Of a stretch of 7,937 nucleotides of DNA, positions 1-7,634 are shown piece after piece (the stretch's first letter is position 1; every line of letters begins with the position of its first letter). Below the pieces are notes generated by a model that was not told the DNA's origin, searched no databases, and was given only the letters and a program-made list of their open reading frames with translations. The stretch spans positions 1 through 7,937 of the forward strand of contig JALRIU010000196.1 in the NCBI GenBank assembly GCA_023255355.1, in the 5' to 3' direction. The DNA comes from Pseudomonadales bacterium (GTDB lineage: Bacteria > Pseudomonadota > Gammaproteobacteria > Pseudomonadales > JAHEIH01). The translations under genes and the position numbers were made by a program.

Positions 1-1872
1 ATCAATACGCAAGGTATCTAACAGTTCAAAACGGGCGACCAGTTCGCCATCACGACTTAAAGCAATCCATTGACCTTGTGTGGGTTGATCGATGCTATCG
101 TTGCATACAAAATCGTTGCGACCTATTTTGTAAATATGGCCATCTAGCTCTGCTGCTATACCTGCACCTATAGTTTGCTGCACATTATGTAGAATCAGGT
201 GTTCAGCTGAGAGAGGTTTAAAGGCTCTCGCAATAGGGTGCTCACTATGGCTTTCAAGGGATTTGGCAATGCTAAGGCAGGTGGTTTCATCTAGGTCGGC
301 ATATACAATGGTTTGTGCTAACTGAATACTGCCGTGGGTCAATGTGCCGGTCTTATCAAAAATAACACGATCGATTTTGACCAATTTGTCTATAACGTCG
401 CCGCTAACAACTAATACACCTAAATTTTTGAGGCGAGTAATCGCGGCTGTTAACGCAGTTGGGGTAGCGAGTGACAATGCACAGGGGCAGCTAACCACCA
501 ATACTGATAAGGCTATCCAAATGGCATCTTCTGGCGCTGTAAGCCACCAATATAACGCTGTCGAAAGGGACGCGACGAGAATGAAAATTACAAACCTTAC
601 CGCGAGTTTGTCCGTCAGGTTGGCGATATTAGGTTTATGGGCCTGCGCCTCGACCAATAGATCGTAAATCGTATTTAGTCTAGAGGTATCTGAAGTTTGC
701 GTAACACGTGCAATTAACGGCGAATCGATATTGATGGTGCCTGCCAATAAAATGTTTCCGGGATGCTTGGCTTGCGGTTGTGATTCCCCCGTAAATGTTG
801 CTTCATCAACGTTAGAGCGACCTTCGATCACGAGACTATCAGCTGGTATGACTTCGCCTGGTTTGATCAAAATCTCATTATCAACCTTTATGTCTGCGAT
901 TGGAATAATGCTAACGCTATGATTTTTGTGTTGATTAAAGGTACGCGGCAAAATCGCCTTTAATGCTGTGGCGGGGTCACCTAGTTGATGTCGGGCTCGC
1001 ATTTCCAAATATCGCCCCAGTAGCAACAGAAAGGTGAACATAATAATTGAATCGAAATAAACCGAACCAATACCTCGCAATGTGGCGAAAATACTAAAAA
1101 GATAAGCAATTCCGATCGCAAGGCTGACCGGTAGATCCATACCAGCAGAAAAGGCCTTTAGACTACGCCACGCATTTTGAAAAAATGGGCTTGCTGAGTA
1201 AAACACCACAGGGGTTGCTACCAATGCGCTTATCCAGCGTAAATAATCGCGATATTCATCGGCAATATAGCTGATATCACCCGCGTGTAAGCCAATTGCA
1301 AACATGCCAACTTGCATCATGCCAATAAATGCCACACCTAGGCGTTTTAAAAATGTTCGGTGCTCAGCAACTTGGCTTTCTCTTAGCGAGTCTGCCACAA
1401 AGGGTTTGGCTTGGTAACCATAAGAGCCTAGTTTTTCTAGCAATGTTGAAAGCGACGTCTTTTTGCCATTCCAGCGCACACGCAGTCGTTTGTCTTGTAG
1501 GTTAACGTTCGCACTAATAGTGCCTTGTTGGTCTTTAAGTGCACTTTCAACTAGCCAAGTGCAGGCTGCACAGCTGAGATTCTCGATAAGTAAATCAGCG
1601 CAAAAATTATCCTCATCATCGCAGCTAACAAAGTCTTTGTTAAAGGCCGTTTGATCAAAGAGTTGATAGTGATCGTTAAATCTATCTTGCTCGAATTTTT
1701 CCGCAGGTTGCGTGCGCAGTGAGTAATATTGGCTGAGGCCTGAATCGGCAATGATCTCAGCAACGGCCTTGCAACCATAACAGCACATTGGTCGCTCTTT
1801 ACCATCAATGTTAGCGGTAATGCTCAAAGAGGGGTCAATAACTTGTTTACAATGATAACAAAGCTCTGTCAT
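1..1872 (-). CDS. ccoI: CcoI/FixI copper-translocating P1B-type ATPase (3' end cut by window edge)
   Basis: The frame is open from an ATG at 1872 to the left edge, about 624 residues, so roughly the last fifth of a typical ~800-residue CcoI lies outside. The product is an inner-membrane heavy-metal ATPase that moves Cu(I) out of the cytoplasm for the CuB site of cbb3 oxidase. Seen in order: a Cys-rich N-terminus (C5-x-x-C8, then C30-C31-x-x-C34) typical of CcoI; an HMA-like domain with CAAC near residues 101-104; membrane helices near 175-195, 212-228, 245-263 and 272-288; the actuator loop TGES near 361; a CPC copper motif in a helix near 462; the phosphorylation motif DKTGT near 505; and a SEHP motif near 543. 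The N-terminal nucleotide-binding domain is present, but the GDGxND hinge is not in the window. The start lies one base after the ccoH stop and lacks a clear Shine-Dalgarno, so coupling to ccoH translation is likely. Confidence 0.96.
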   Translation of the reverse strand, partial: MTELCYHCKQVIDPSLSITANIDGKERPMCCYGCKAVAEIIADSGLSQYYSLRTQPAEKFEQDRFNDHYQLFDQTAFNKDFVSCDDEDNFCADLLIENLSCAACTWLVESALKDQQGTISANVNLQDKRLRVRWNGKKTSLSTLLEKLGSYGYQAKPFVADSLRESQVAEHRTFLKRLGVAFIGMMQVGMFAIGLHAGDISYIADEYRDYLRWISALVATPVVFYSASPFFQNAWRSLKAFSAGMDLPVSLAIGIAYLFSIFATLRGIGSVYFDSIIMFTFLLLLGRYLEMRARHQLGDPATALKAILPRTFNQHKNHSVSIIPIADIKVDNEILIKPGEVIPADSLVIEGRSNVDEATFTGESQPQAKHPGNILLAGTINIDSPLIARVTQTSDTSRLNTIYDLLVEAQAHKPNIANLTDKLAVRFVIFILVASLSTALYWWLTAPEDAIWIALSVLVVSCPCALSLATPTALTAAITRLKNLGVLVVSGDVIDKLVKIDRVIFDKTGTLTHGSIQLAQTIVYADLDETTCLSIAKSLESHSEHPIARAFKPLSAEHLILHNVQQTIGAGIAAELDGHIYKIGRNDFVCNDSIDQPTQGQWIALSRDGELVARFELLDTLRID

Positions 1873-1873
1873 A

Positions 1874-2365
1874 TCAATGACTTTGTAAGATGACCTGTTG
1901 ACTTGCATTTGGAGTGATTTCGCCACTCAAACGCCATAGTTTCCCCTGATGGGCGCCTTGTACGTATACGTAAAAGCGTTGCGCTGGCACATCTACTGCA
2001 CCCTCGAATAAGCCTTTGGCATTCGCAAAAAGAAAGACCTTTTTGTCTAGTTTATCGTCGGCAGGGTGAGAAAAATTCATGACCAATTGATCGGGGTTTT
2101 GTTGGTTAAGCGTTAGCTTAAGAGTGATCAAACCGTCTGTAATACTTATTTCAGCATGCGCGTTAAGGTCTTTAGCAAGCGACGTTTCGTCAAGCTGCAT
2201 ATTGATACCTAAACCATCTTTGTAGTAATTGTCATTAACGAGGTCGTCACTTCCTTCGATGGCAATATATACAGTGATAAGACTGGCAATAACTACTGTG
2301 CTAATCATGCCAAACATGAAAAGTGGCCAAAAATGCTTGTACCATGGGCCCGTGCTGTCTTGCAT
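1874..2365 (-). CDS. ccoH: CcoH/FixH cbb3 oxidase assembly protein
   Basis: A 163-residue FixH-family protein, a membrane-anchored factor that associates with the cbb3 subunits during late assembly in other proteobacteria. One N-terminal transmembrane segment is visible (about residues 13-37). It is followed by the family hallmark DLVNDNYYKDG (41-51) and a periplasmic domain of mostly beta-type sequence. Length is normal for the family. The ATG shares its A with the ccoG stop (TAATG), and AAGGA lies 7 bases upstream inside the end of ccoG, so translation is coupled yet has its own ribosome site. It stops one base before ccoI. The position between ccoG and ccoI is the classic ccoGHI order. Confidence 0.95.
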   Translation of the reverse strand: MQDSTGPWYKHFWPLFMFGMISTVVIASLITVYIAIEGSDDLVNDNYYKDGLGINMQLDETSLAKDLNAHAEISITDGLITLKLTLNQQNPDQLVMNFSHPADDKLDKKVFLFANAKGLFEGAVDVPAQRFYVYVQGAHQGKLWRLSGEITPNASQQVILQSH

Positions 2366-3777
2366 TACATTGTCCTTGGGCCGAGGAAACGGCTCTCTGA
2401 GGTTGCTGAATATTTTCCGCTGCCGTCGGTTATGGTGAATTCTATGTATGTAGAAGTCTGTTTCAGATAGGCAGGATCAACCATTAACCGCAACGGATAT
2501 TCTAGAATATCCCCCGCATGAGCGTCGATACTGTCCTGGCCCAAAATGGTTATACCCTCTATACCATTTACACTGATATCAAAATAATGATCTTTATTAT
2601 CCATATTAATAATTTTCAGTGTGTAGGTGTTTTCAATCATGCCATCCATGTTAGTCGTGTAAAGCGCTGTTCTATCTCTAATGACATCCAATTCCAACGG
2701 AACGCGGGTGATAATCCTGTATGAAAAAGCAGTAATCATCAAAATAATCGCTAATCCATAACCTACTAGTCTAGGGCGAAACCAATGGATTTTATTGCCG
2801 GCTAAGGCATTTTCGCTGGTGTAGCTAATGAGCCCTTTTTGGTAGCCCATTTTTTCCATTACCGAGTCACAAGCATCAATACAAAGAGCACAAGTAATAC
2901 ATTCGTATTGCAAGCCGTCTCTTATATCGATGCCGGTAGGGCAGACCTGAACGCATAGAGAGCAATCGATACAATCACCAAGTTGTTCGGGTTTTGGTTC
3001 ATGACGTTTTCGAGCGCCTCGCGCTTCGCCTCTCGAGGGATCATAACTAACAATGAGAGTGTCGTGATCAAACATGACGGATTGAAAACGTGCATAGGGG
3101 CACATGTATAGGCAAACTTGTTCGCGTAACCAACCGGCATTGATGTAGGTGGCAAGGGTGAAAAATAACGTAAACGATGCTGCCCAAGCATTGGCATCTA
3201 AGGTCGCTAAATCGAAGACAAGATCACGAATAGGCGTGAAGTAGCCGATGAAGGTGACGCCTGTAAAAGTAGCAAAGCCAAACCACATGCCGTGTTTAAG
3301 TGATTTTTTCCATGCTTTGCCAAGACTCATTGGTTGCTTATCAAGTTTTATGCGTTGGTTACGGGTACCTTCAGCAAATTGCTCTGCCCACATATAGATA
3401 CTTGTCCAAACAGTTTGTGGGCATGTGTAGCCACACCAAATACGGCCCGCTAAAACGGTAACAAAAAATAATGACCAAGCGGCAATGATAAGTAGCCAGG
3501 CAAGCATACTCATGTCCTGCGGCCACAAGGTTAATCCGAGAATATGGAATTTACGGGCGGGTAAGTCAAATAATACCGCTTGGCGCTCGCCCCACATCAG
3601 CCATGGTAAGCCAAAATAACCAATCAGTAAGGGCCAGCCAGTCAGTAGTCGCAGGCGTTGGAAAAAGCCTTCTATCTTGCGCGTATAAATCTTTTCACGT
3701 TTTTGATAGAGGTCGATTTCACTGACTTCTGCAGGCGCAAACTCTTGCACGTCTCGCAGTGGGATTTTGTCTGACAC
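2365..3777 (-). CDS. ccoG: CcoG/FixG polyferredoxin, cbb3 oxidase maturation (cupric reductase family)
   Basis: A membrane-bound iron-sulfur protein of the CcoG/FixG/RdxA family. CcoG from Rhodobacter has been reported to reduce Cu(II) to Cu(I) for delivery to the oxidase. With the GTG at 3777 as start it is 470 residues, normal for the family. Numbered from that start: hydrophobic segments near 46-62, 90-110, 165-182, 198-215 and 337-354; Cys pairs in WCGYTCP (115, 119) and CLYMCP (222, 226); and two adjacent [4Fe-4S] ferredoxin motifs (C269, C272, C275, C279 and C293, C296, C299, C303), all intact. The C-terminal third is the periplasmic beta domain found in this family. The frame stays open upstream to a TTG at 3810, but AAGGA sits 7 bases before the GTG, the protein then begins with the family-like (M)SDKIPLRDV, and the TTG lies in the loop of a hairpin. 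It overlaps ccoH by one base. Confidence 0.95.
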   Translation of the reverse strand: MSDKIPLRDVQEFAPAEVSEIDLYQKREKIYTRKIEGFFQRLRLLTGWPLLIGYFGLPWLMWGERQAVLFDLPARKFHILGLTLWPQDMSMLAWLLIIAAWSLFFVTVLAGRIWCGYTCPQTVWTSIYMWAEQFAEGTRNQRIKLDKQPMSLGKAWKKSLKHGMWFGFATFTGVTFIGYFTPIRDLVFDLATLDANAWAASFTLFFTLATYINAGWLREQVCLYMCPYARFQSVMFDHDTLIVSYDPSRGEARGARKRHEPKPEQLGDCIDCSLCVQVCPTGIDIRDGLQYECITCALCIDACDSVMEKMGYQKGLISYTSENALAGNKIHWFRPRLVGYGLAIILMITAFSYRIITRVPLELDVIRDRTALYTTNMDGMIENTYTLKIINMDNKDHYFDISVNGIEGITILGQDSIDAHAGDILEYPLRLMVDPAYLKQTSTYIEFTITDGSGKYSATSESRFLGPRTM

Positions 3778-3784
3778 ATTGTCA

Positions 3785-3789
3785 TCCTT
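3785..3789 (-). promoter_or_regulatory. Shine-Dalgarno that sets the ccoG start
   Basis: AAGGA lies 7 bases upstream of the in-frame GTG at 3777 and 5 bases upstream of an out-of-frame ATG at 3779 (the two starts overlap in AATGTG). It supports the GTG as the ccoG start over the TTG at 3810. TCCT at 3796-3793 could pair with AGGA at 3788-3785 across a 4-base loop, which may weaken ribosome access. That pairing is short and is an inference. Confidence 0.6.
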
Positions 3790-3797
3790 CTGAGGAA

Positions 3798-3819
3798 AAG
3801 GGCGGCACAAGCCACCCTT
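3798..3819 (-). terminator. Strong hairpin between ccoP and ccoG (partial terminator, attenuator or 3'-end stabiliser)
   Basis: Read on the minus strand, AAGGGTGGC (3819-3811) pairs with GCCGCCCTT (3806-3798) around the loop TTGT: 9 pairs, all Watson-Crick except one G-U wobble. It begins 4 bases after the ccoP stop. The following T run is short (TTTT, two of which are in the stem), so full termination is doubtful. Partial termination, or protection of the ccoNOQP message from 3' decay, fits the position between structural and assembly genes. The pairing is seen in the sequence; the function is inferred. Confidence 0.55.
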
Positions 3820-3823
3820 GGTA

Positions 3824-4708
3824 CTACTTGTTGCCTAAACTTTTTACGTAAGCTGCGACAACGTGGATTTTTTGCTCTTGCAACAAATCTTGGAAGGAGG
3901 GCATACGGCCATTGCGGCCTGCGCGCAGAGTATGTTCGATCATGGCGGGTGAACCACCGTACAACCATACGTTATCAGTCAAGTTAGGCGCCCCCATAAA
4001 TTTATTACCTGTACCGTCTGCGCCGTGACAGGCAACACAGAACATGGCAAATTTACTTTGACCCGCGTCTGCCAGTGCTTGGTTTACTTGACGGCCACTC
4101 AATGAAATGACGTATTGAGCAACCTCTTTGATACCTTGATCACCAAGCGCTGCTTGCCAGGCGGGCATGGCAGCATTTCTACCGTGTAAAATCGTTGTTT
4201 TCAGCGTTGCTGCATCTCCACCGTATAACCAGTCGCTATCAGTCAGATTAGGGAAGCCATAGCTTCCTTTTGCGTCAGCGCCATGGCATTGAGAACAGTT
4301 ATTGGCGAAAATTCGCGCCCCCATTTTCATGGCGGCTTTGTCATTTGCCAAAGCGTCCATGTCTGTCGCTGCATAGCTATCGAGAATGGGTTGTAGCTTT
4401 TCCGCGGCGTAATCCATTTCGTTTTGCCATTGGCCTACTTGGGTCCAGCCCAGAAGGCCTTTGAAATTGCCCATGCCTGGATAGGCAATTAAATAACCAA
4501 CGGCGAATAAGATGGTCATAACGAACATCTTGAACCACCAAGCAGGAAGAGGGTTGTCATATTCCTCGATGCCATCATAAACATGACCGGTGGTGCGAGA
4601 GTTGTCGTCGCGTACTTCGGTCTTGCGATTGGCAAATAATATCCATGTCACTAGTATCAAACTGATAATGGTTAGGACGATGATATAGCCACTCCAAAAA
4701 CTAGTCAT
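3824..4708 (-). CDS. ccoP: CcoP, di-haem c subunit III of cbb3 oxidase
   Basis: A 294-residue membrane-anchored di-haem cytochrome c that takes electrons from soluble cytochrome c and passes them to CcoO and CcoN. Two transmembrane segments are seen (about 5-25 and 57-77), with the FixP N-terminal motif DGIEEYDNPLP (45-55) between them. This two-helix form resembles Pseudomonas rather than the one-helix alphaproteobacterial form. Two cytochrome c domains follow, with haem sites CSQCH (138-142) and CVACH (224-228) and likely axial methionines M181 and M269 in AMPAW and RMPSF. Both domains repeat the pattern PNLTDxxWLYGG. The ATG lies inside the end of ccoQ (8-base overlap, ATGACTAG), with GAGG 8 bases upstream. 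Length is typical and no defect is visible. Confidence 0.97.
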   Translation of the reverse strand: MTSFWSGYIIVLTIISLILVTWILFANRKTEVRDDNSRTTGHVYDGIEEYDNPLPAWWFKMFVMTILFAVGYLIAYPGMGNFKGLLGWTQVGQWQNEMDYAAEKLQPILDSYAATDMDALANDKAAMKMGARIFANNCSQCHGADAKGSYGFPNLTDSDWLYGGDAATLKTTILHGRNAAMPAWQAALGDQGIKEVAQYVISLSGRQVNQALADAGQSKFAMFCVACHGADGTGNKFMGAPNLTDNVWLYGGSPAMIEHTLRAGRNGRMPSFQDLLQEQKIHVVAAYVKSLGNK

Positions 4709-4904
4709 TGTGGTTTCCTCGTTGTGACGTTGACACAGCTTCGTTGTTTACTGAATGTTGCGGATGTTCGCGAAACGGAATGTTGGCCGCGTCATCAAAT
4801 GATTGTTTGTTTCTGCTGCTATATGTCCACCAAAAAATACCGATAAAGGCGAGAAAGGCCAGTACCGTAGCAAGTGAACGCAGTGCTGTAATATCAAATT
4901 CCAT
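4701..4904 (-). CDS. ccoQ: CcoQ/FixQ small subunit of cbb3 oxidase
   Basis: A 67-residue protein with one N-terminal membrane helix (about residues 9-27, ending FWWTYSSRNK) and a short polar cytoplasmic tail. It matches CcoQ in size, layout and position between ccoO and ccoP. CcoQ is linked to stability of the complex and, in Rhodobacter, to redox signalling. It is not a redox carrier and has no cofactor motif here. The start is 4 bases after the ccoO stop and has no good Shine-Dalgarno, so it probably relies on ribosomes finishing ccoO. Its end overlaps the ccoP start by 8 bases. Confidence 0.9.
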   Translation of the reverse strand: MEFDITALRSLATVLAFLAFIGIFWWTYSSRNKQSFDDAANIPFREHPQHSVNNEAVSTSQRGNHND

Positions 4905-4908
4905 AGGC

Positions 4909-5529
4909 TTAACGCTTATACGTTAACAAAAGACCAAGGTTTTGCAGGTATGCAACCAAGGCATCAATTTCACGAACGGGCTGGCCGTTGACAATTAATG
5001 CGTCAGCAGCACCTGCAATATCTTCATCTGTGTAAGGTACGCCGACAGAGCGCAATGCTTCCATTTTCTTACCAGTTACCGATGGATCGACAAACTGTTC
5101 GAACAACCAAGGGAAGGCTGGCATGTTTGACTCTGGTACAACATCGCGTGGGTTATATAAGTGGGCCTTGTGCCAATCGTTACTGTAGCGCCCGCCAACG
5201 CGAGCTAAATCAGGACCGGTTCGTTTTGATCCCCATAAGAAAGGATGCTCATAAACAGATTCACCTGCCACCGAATAATGACCGTAACGCTCCGTTTCAG
5301 CACGGAAGGGGCGTATCATTTGTGAGTGGCAAACGTTACATCCTTCGCGTATGTATATGTCTCTACCTTCGAGTTGTAACGCCGTGTAAGGTTTTAACCC
5401 GGTGATTGGGGTATTGGTATCTTTGCTAAAGAACAGTGGAACAATCTCAACCAAAAATCCAAAGCTAATGGCGACAATAATCAGGACGATCATCGCCGGT
5501 AGATTTCTTTCGACAAAATCATGATTCAT
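4909..5529 (-). CDS. ccoO: CcoO, mono-haem c subunit II of cbb3 oxidase
   Basis: A 206-residue membrane-anchored cytochrome c that passes electrons from CcoP to CcoN. An N-terminal transmembrane anchor (about 11-33) is followed by a periplasmic cytochrome domain with the haem site CNVCH (64-68) and the family motif HSQMIRPFRAETERYGHYS. The strongly conserved GSKRTGPDLARVGGRYSNDWH stretch (100-120) and the probable axial methionine M136 in SNMPAFPWLF follow. Length is normal. The ATG overlaps the ccoN stop (TAATG), with a strong AAGGAG 7 bases upstream inside the end of ccoN, so this gene is well placed for near-equal translation with ccoN. Confidence 0.97.
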   Translation of the reverse strand: MNHDFVERNLPAMIVLIIVAISFGFLVEIVPLFFSKDTNTPITGLKPYTALQLEGRDIYIREGCNVCHSQMIRPFRAETERYGHYSVAGESVYEHPFLWGSKRTGPDLARVGGRYSNDWHKAHLYNPRDVVPESNMPAFPWLFEQFVDPSVTGKKMEALRSVGVPYTDEDIAGAADALIVNGQPVREIDALVAYLQNLGLLLTYKR

Positions 5530-6962
5530 TATGCCGCTCCTTGAATAACTGGGGCTTCAGAGGTTTTGTCATCCGACTGCAGTGTTTTATATACGTTGTA
5601 AGCCATGATCAACATGCCAGATAGGAAGATCGCACCACCTATAAATCGCACTATATAACCAGGGTAGCTAGCTTCAACAGATTCCACGAAGCTGTAGGTT
5701 AGCGTGCCGTCGGCGTTATAAGCACGCCACATCAAACCTTGAAGAATTCCGTTAACCCAAAGTGCGGCGATATAAAGCACCGTACCAATGGTAGAAAGCC
5801 AGAAGTGGGTGTTAATCAATTTGGTGCTATACATACCATCCTTATGAAACACTACAGGAATTAAGTGGTAGAGCGAGCCAATACTGACCATCGCCACCCA
5901 GCCTAACGCGCCAGAATGCACATGACCGATGGTCCAGTCTGTGTAATGAGACATCGCGTTTACTGTTTTGATCGCCATCATGGGGCCTTCGAATGTCGAC
6001 ATGCCGTAGAATGAGAGCGAAACGACCAAGAAACGTAAGATAGGATCGGTGCGTAATTTGTGCCAAGCACCCGAAAGGGTCATCATGCCGTTAATCATAC
6101 CGCCCCAACTTGGTGCCAACAGAATCAAAGACATCACCATGCCCAAGCTTTGCGTCCAATCGGGCAGAGCAGTGTAATGTAGATGGTGTGGGCCGGCCCA
6201 AATGTATACGCCGACCAATGCCCAGAAATGTACAATTGATAAACGATAGCTATAAACAGGGCGTTCAGCTTGCTTGGGTACAAAGTAATACATCATGCCC
6301 AAGAATCCAGCAGTCAAAAAGAAACCAACTGCATTGTGGCCATACCACCACTGAATCATTGCATCGGTAGCACCTGAATAGATTGAATACGATTTCCAAG
6401 TGGTTACAGGTACTGCAGCACTGTTAATGAGGTGAAGCATGGCTACGGTGATGATAAATGCGCCAAAAAACCAGTTGGCTACATATATGTGGCTTGTGCG
6501 ACGTTTAGCAATGGTGCCAAAAAATAATACTGCGTAAGCCACCCATACAACAGTGATCAGGATATCAATAGGCCATTCTAGCTCAGCGTATTCTTTGGTT
6601 GAGGTATAGCCTAGTGGCAAGGTGATTGCGGCAAGAAGTATAACCAATTGCCAGCCCCAAAATACAAAACTCGCCAACGAGTCAGACAATAAACGAGTGT
6701 AAGACGTTCTCTGTACTACATAAAGTGACGTGGCAAACAGCGCACATCCGCCAAATGCAAAAATAACAGCGTTGGTATGAAGTGGGCGCAGGCGACCAAA
6801 ATGGAACCATTGAAGGTGCATATTGATATCAGGCCAGACAAGTTCAGCGGCGATAAATACACCGACAGCCATGCCCACGATACCCCAAACAACCGTCATA
6901 ATGGCAAATTGCTTTACCACCTTAAGGTTATATTCGGGATGTTCTTGTGGCGTTGAGCTCAT
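5529..6962 (-). CDS. ccoN: CcoN, catalytic subunit I of cbb3-type cytochrome c oxidase
   Basis: A 477-residue haem-copper oxidase of the C family, which reduces oxygen to water with high affinity and pumps protons across the inner membrane. About twelve hydrophobic segments are visible. Key residues, by position and family pattern: H62 (RPLHTN) and H349 as low-spin haem b ligands; H347 (IGHVH) as the haem b3 ligand; H209 (YGHN), H259 and H260 (GPHH) for CuB; Y253 (GVYIW), the C-family tyrosine cross-linked to the CuB histidine; and E325 (TFEGP), the conserved glutamate near the active site. All are present, so the enzyme should be active. The ATG at 6962 has AGGAAG 7 bases upstream. It follows the YIP1-family gene by 19 bases with no promoter evident between them. 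Confidence 0.98.
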   Translation of the reverse strand: MSSTPQEHPEYNLKVVKQFAIMTVVWGIVGMAVGVFIAAELVWPDINMHLQWFHFGRLRPLHTNAVIFAFGGCALFATSLYVVQRTSYTRLLSDSLASFVFWGWQLVILLAAITLPLGYTSTKEYAELEWPIDILITVVWVAYAVLFFGTIAKRRTSHIYVANWFFGAFIITVAMLHLINSAAVPVTTWKSYSIYSGATDAMIQWWYGHNAVGFFLTAGFLGMMYYFVPKQAERPVYSYRLSIVHFWALVGVYIWAGPHHLHYTALPDWTQSLGMVMSLILLAPSWGGMINGMMTLSGAWHKLRTDPILRFLVVSLSFYGMSTFEGPMMAIKTVNAMSHYTDWTIGHVHSGALGWVAMVSIGSLYHLIPVVFHKDGMYSTKLINTHFWLSTIGTVLYIAALWVNGILQGLMWRAYNADGTLTYSFVESVEASYPGYIVRFIGGAIFLSGMLIMAYNVYKTLQSDDKTSEAPVIQGAA

Positions 6963-6981
6963 GTTGATACTTCCTACGTAG

Positions 6982-7581
6982 TTAGTCTGTAAATGCGGGT
7001 GCGGCGCCCATATCCCAAAGGATTACTGAAGCACCAAGGATCACGACAATAGCCACCAAGCACACTGCGACAATTGCACTTGAAAATAAAAAGCCGCGCT
7101 CTTCTGGAATATGCATCACGCGAGGGATGCCGATATAAAGTAGATAGGTAGACCATGAAACAGCAGTAACACCCACCATGAAATTGACAATTAATTCAGG
7201 CCATACCCCTATAGCCCCTGAAATAAACAAAGGGGTTGCTGTAAGGCCTGCGATACGAATGCCCTTGGTCAAAGAAGAATCAGCACCGTAGGTCTCTGAC
7301 ATCCAATGAATGAACCAACCAATACCTGCTACCGCACATATTTGGGCAAGATAGAACAGCGGTATCATTCGGCCAGCGCTTGCAGTGGTGAGTTTGATGG
7401 TTTCGCCATCGCCAACTGTCCAGCCTACCTGGGTAGTGCCATAAAAAAAGGCTGCCGCAGGAATAATCGCTAGGATAACTGTATAAATCAAGCCGAGTTC
7501 TGCGCTATCTTTAGGCATTTTAGCGACATTATCCCAAGTTGATTTTGGGCTTAGCAGAATGCTAATAAGATACTTGAACAT
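6982..7581 (-). CDS. YIP1-family multi-pass membrane protein, role unknown
   Basis: A 199-residue integral membrane protein with about five hydrophobic segments (near 30-48, 72-94, 108-126, 130-152 and 166-188). The short amphipathic N-terminus, with SPKSTWDNVAK (11-21), and the helix layout fit the YIP1 domain family of bacterial inner-membrane proteins. The assignment rests on overall pattern, because the family has few invariant residues. There are no haem, metal-site or catalytic motifs. GAGGA sits 6 bases before the ATG. It is the first gene after the FNR-type promoter and only 19 bases from ccoN, so it should be co-transcribed with the oxidase under low oxygen. A part in membrane insertion or assembly of cbb3 is a guess from position only. 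Confidence 0.75.
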   Translation of the reverse strand: MFKYLISILLSPKSTWDNVAKMPKDSAELGLIYTVILAIIPAAAFFYGTTQVGWTVGDGETIKLTTASAGRMIPLFYLAQICAVAGIGWFIHWMSETYGADSSLTKGIRIAGLTATPLFISGAIGVWPELIVNFMVGVTAVSWSTYLLYIGIPRVMHIPEERGFLFSSAIVAVCLVAIVVILGASVILWDMGAAPAFTD

Positions 7582-7617
7582 TATTGTTCCTCAATCAGTG
7601 TTGGTGCTTCGTTTTAC

Positions 7618-7623
7618 ATTATA
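7618..7623 (-). promoter_or_regulatory. -10 element of the operon promoter
   Basis: A perfect sigma-70 TATAAT on the minus strand, 22 bases downstream of the FNR box. It gives the expected class II distance between activator site and -10. Confidence 0.8.
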
Positions 7624-7634
7624 TGTTGCTAATT

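Noticed and set aside
850..870. TTGATCAA-type motifs inside ccoI as further FNR sites
   Set aside because: The half-sites are adjacent without the 4-base spacer and lie in coding sequence, so they do not match an FNR box.
344..922. Plus-strand open frames in the left part of the window
   Set aside because: They lie antisense to the ccoI frame, which carries the DKTGT, CPC and TGES motifs in order. They have no family features and no ribosome sites of note.
1551..1808. An 85-residue minus-strand frame overlapping ccoI
   Set aside because: It is out of frame with ccoI, whose cysteine clusters and CAAC motif run through the same bases. No recognisable protein pattern was seen.
4998..5405. A 135-residue plus-strand frame
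   Set aside because: It is antisense to the ccoO haem-binding domain and looks like a shadow: no domain, no promoter and biased composition.
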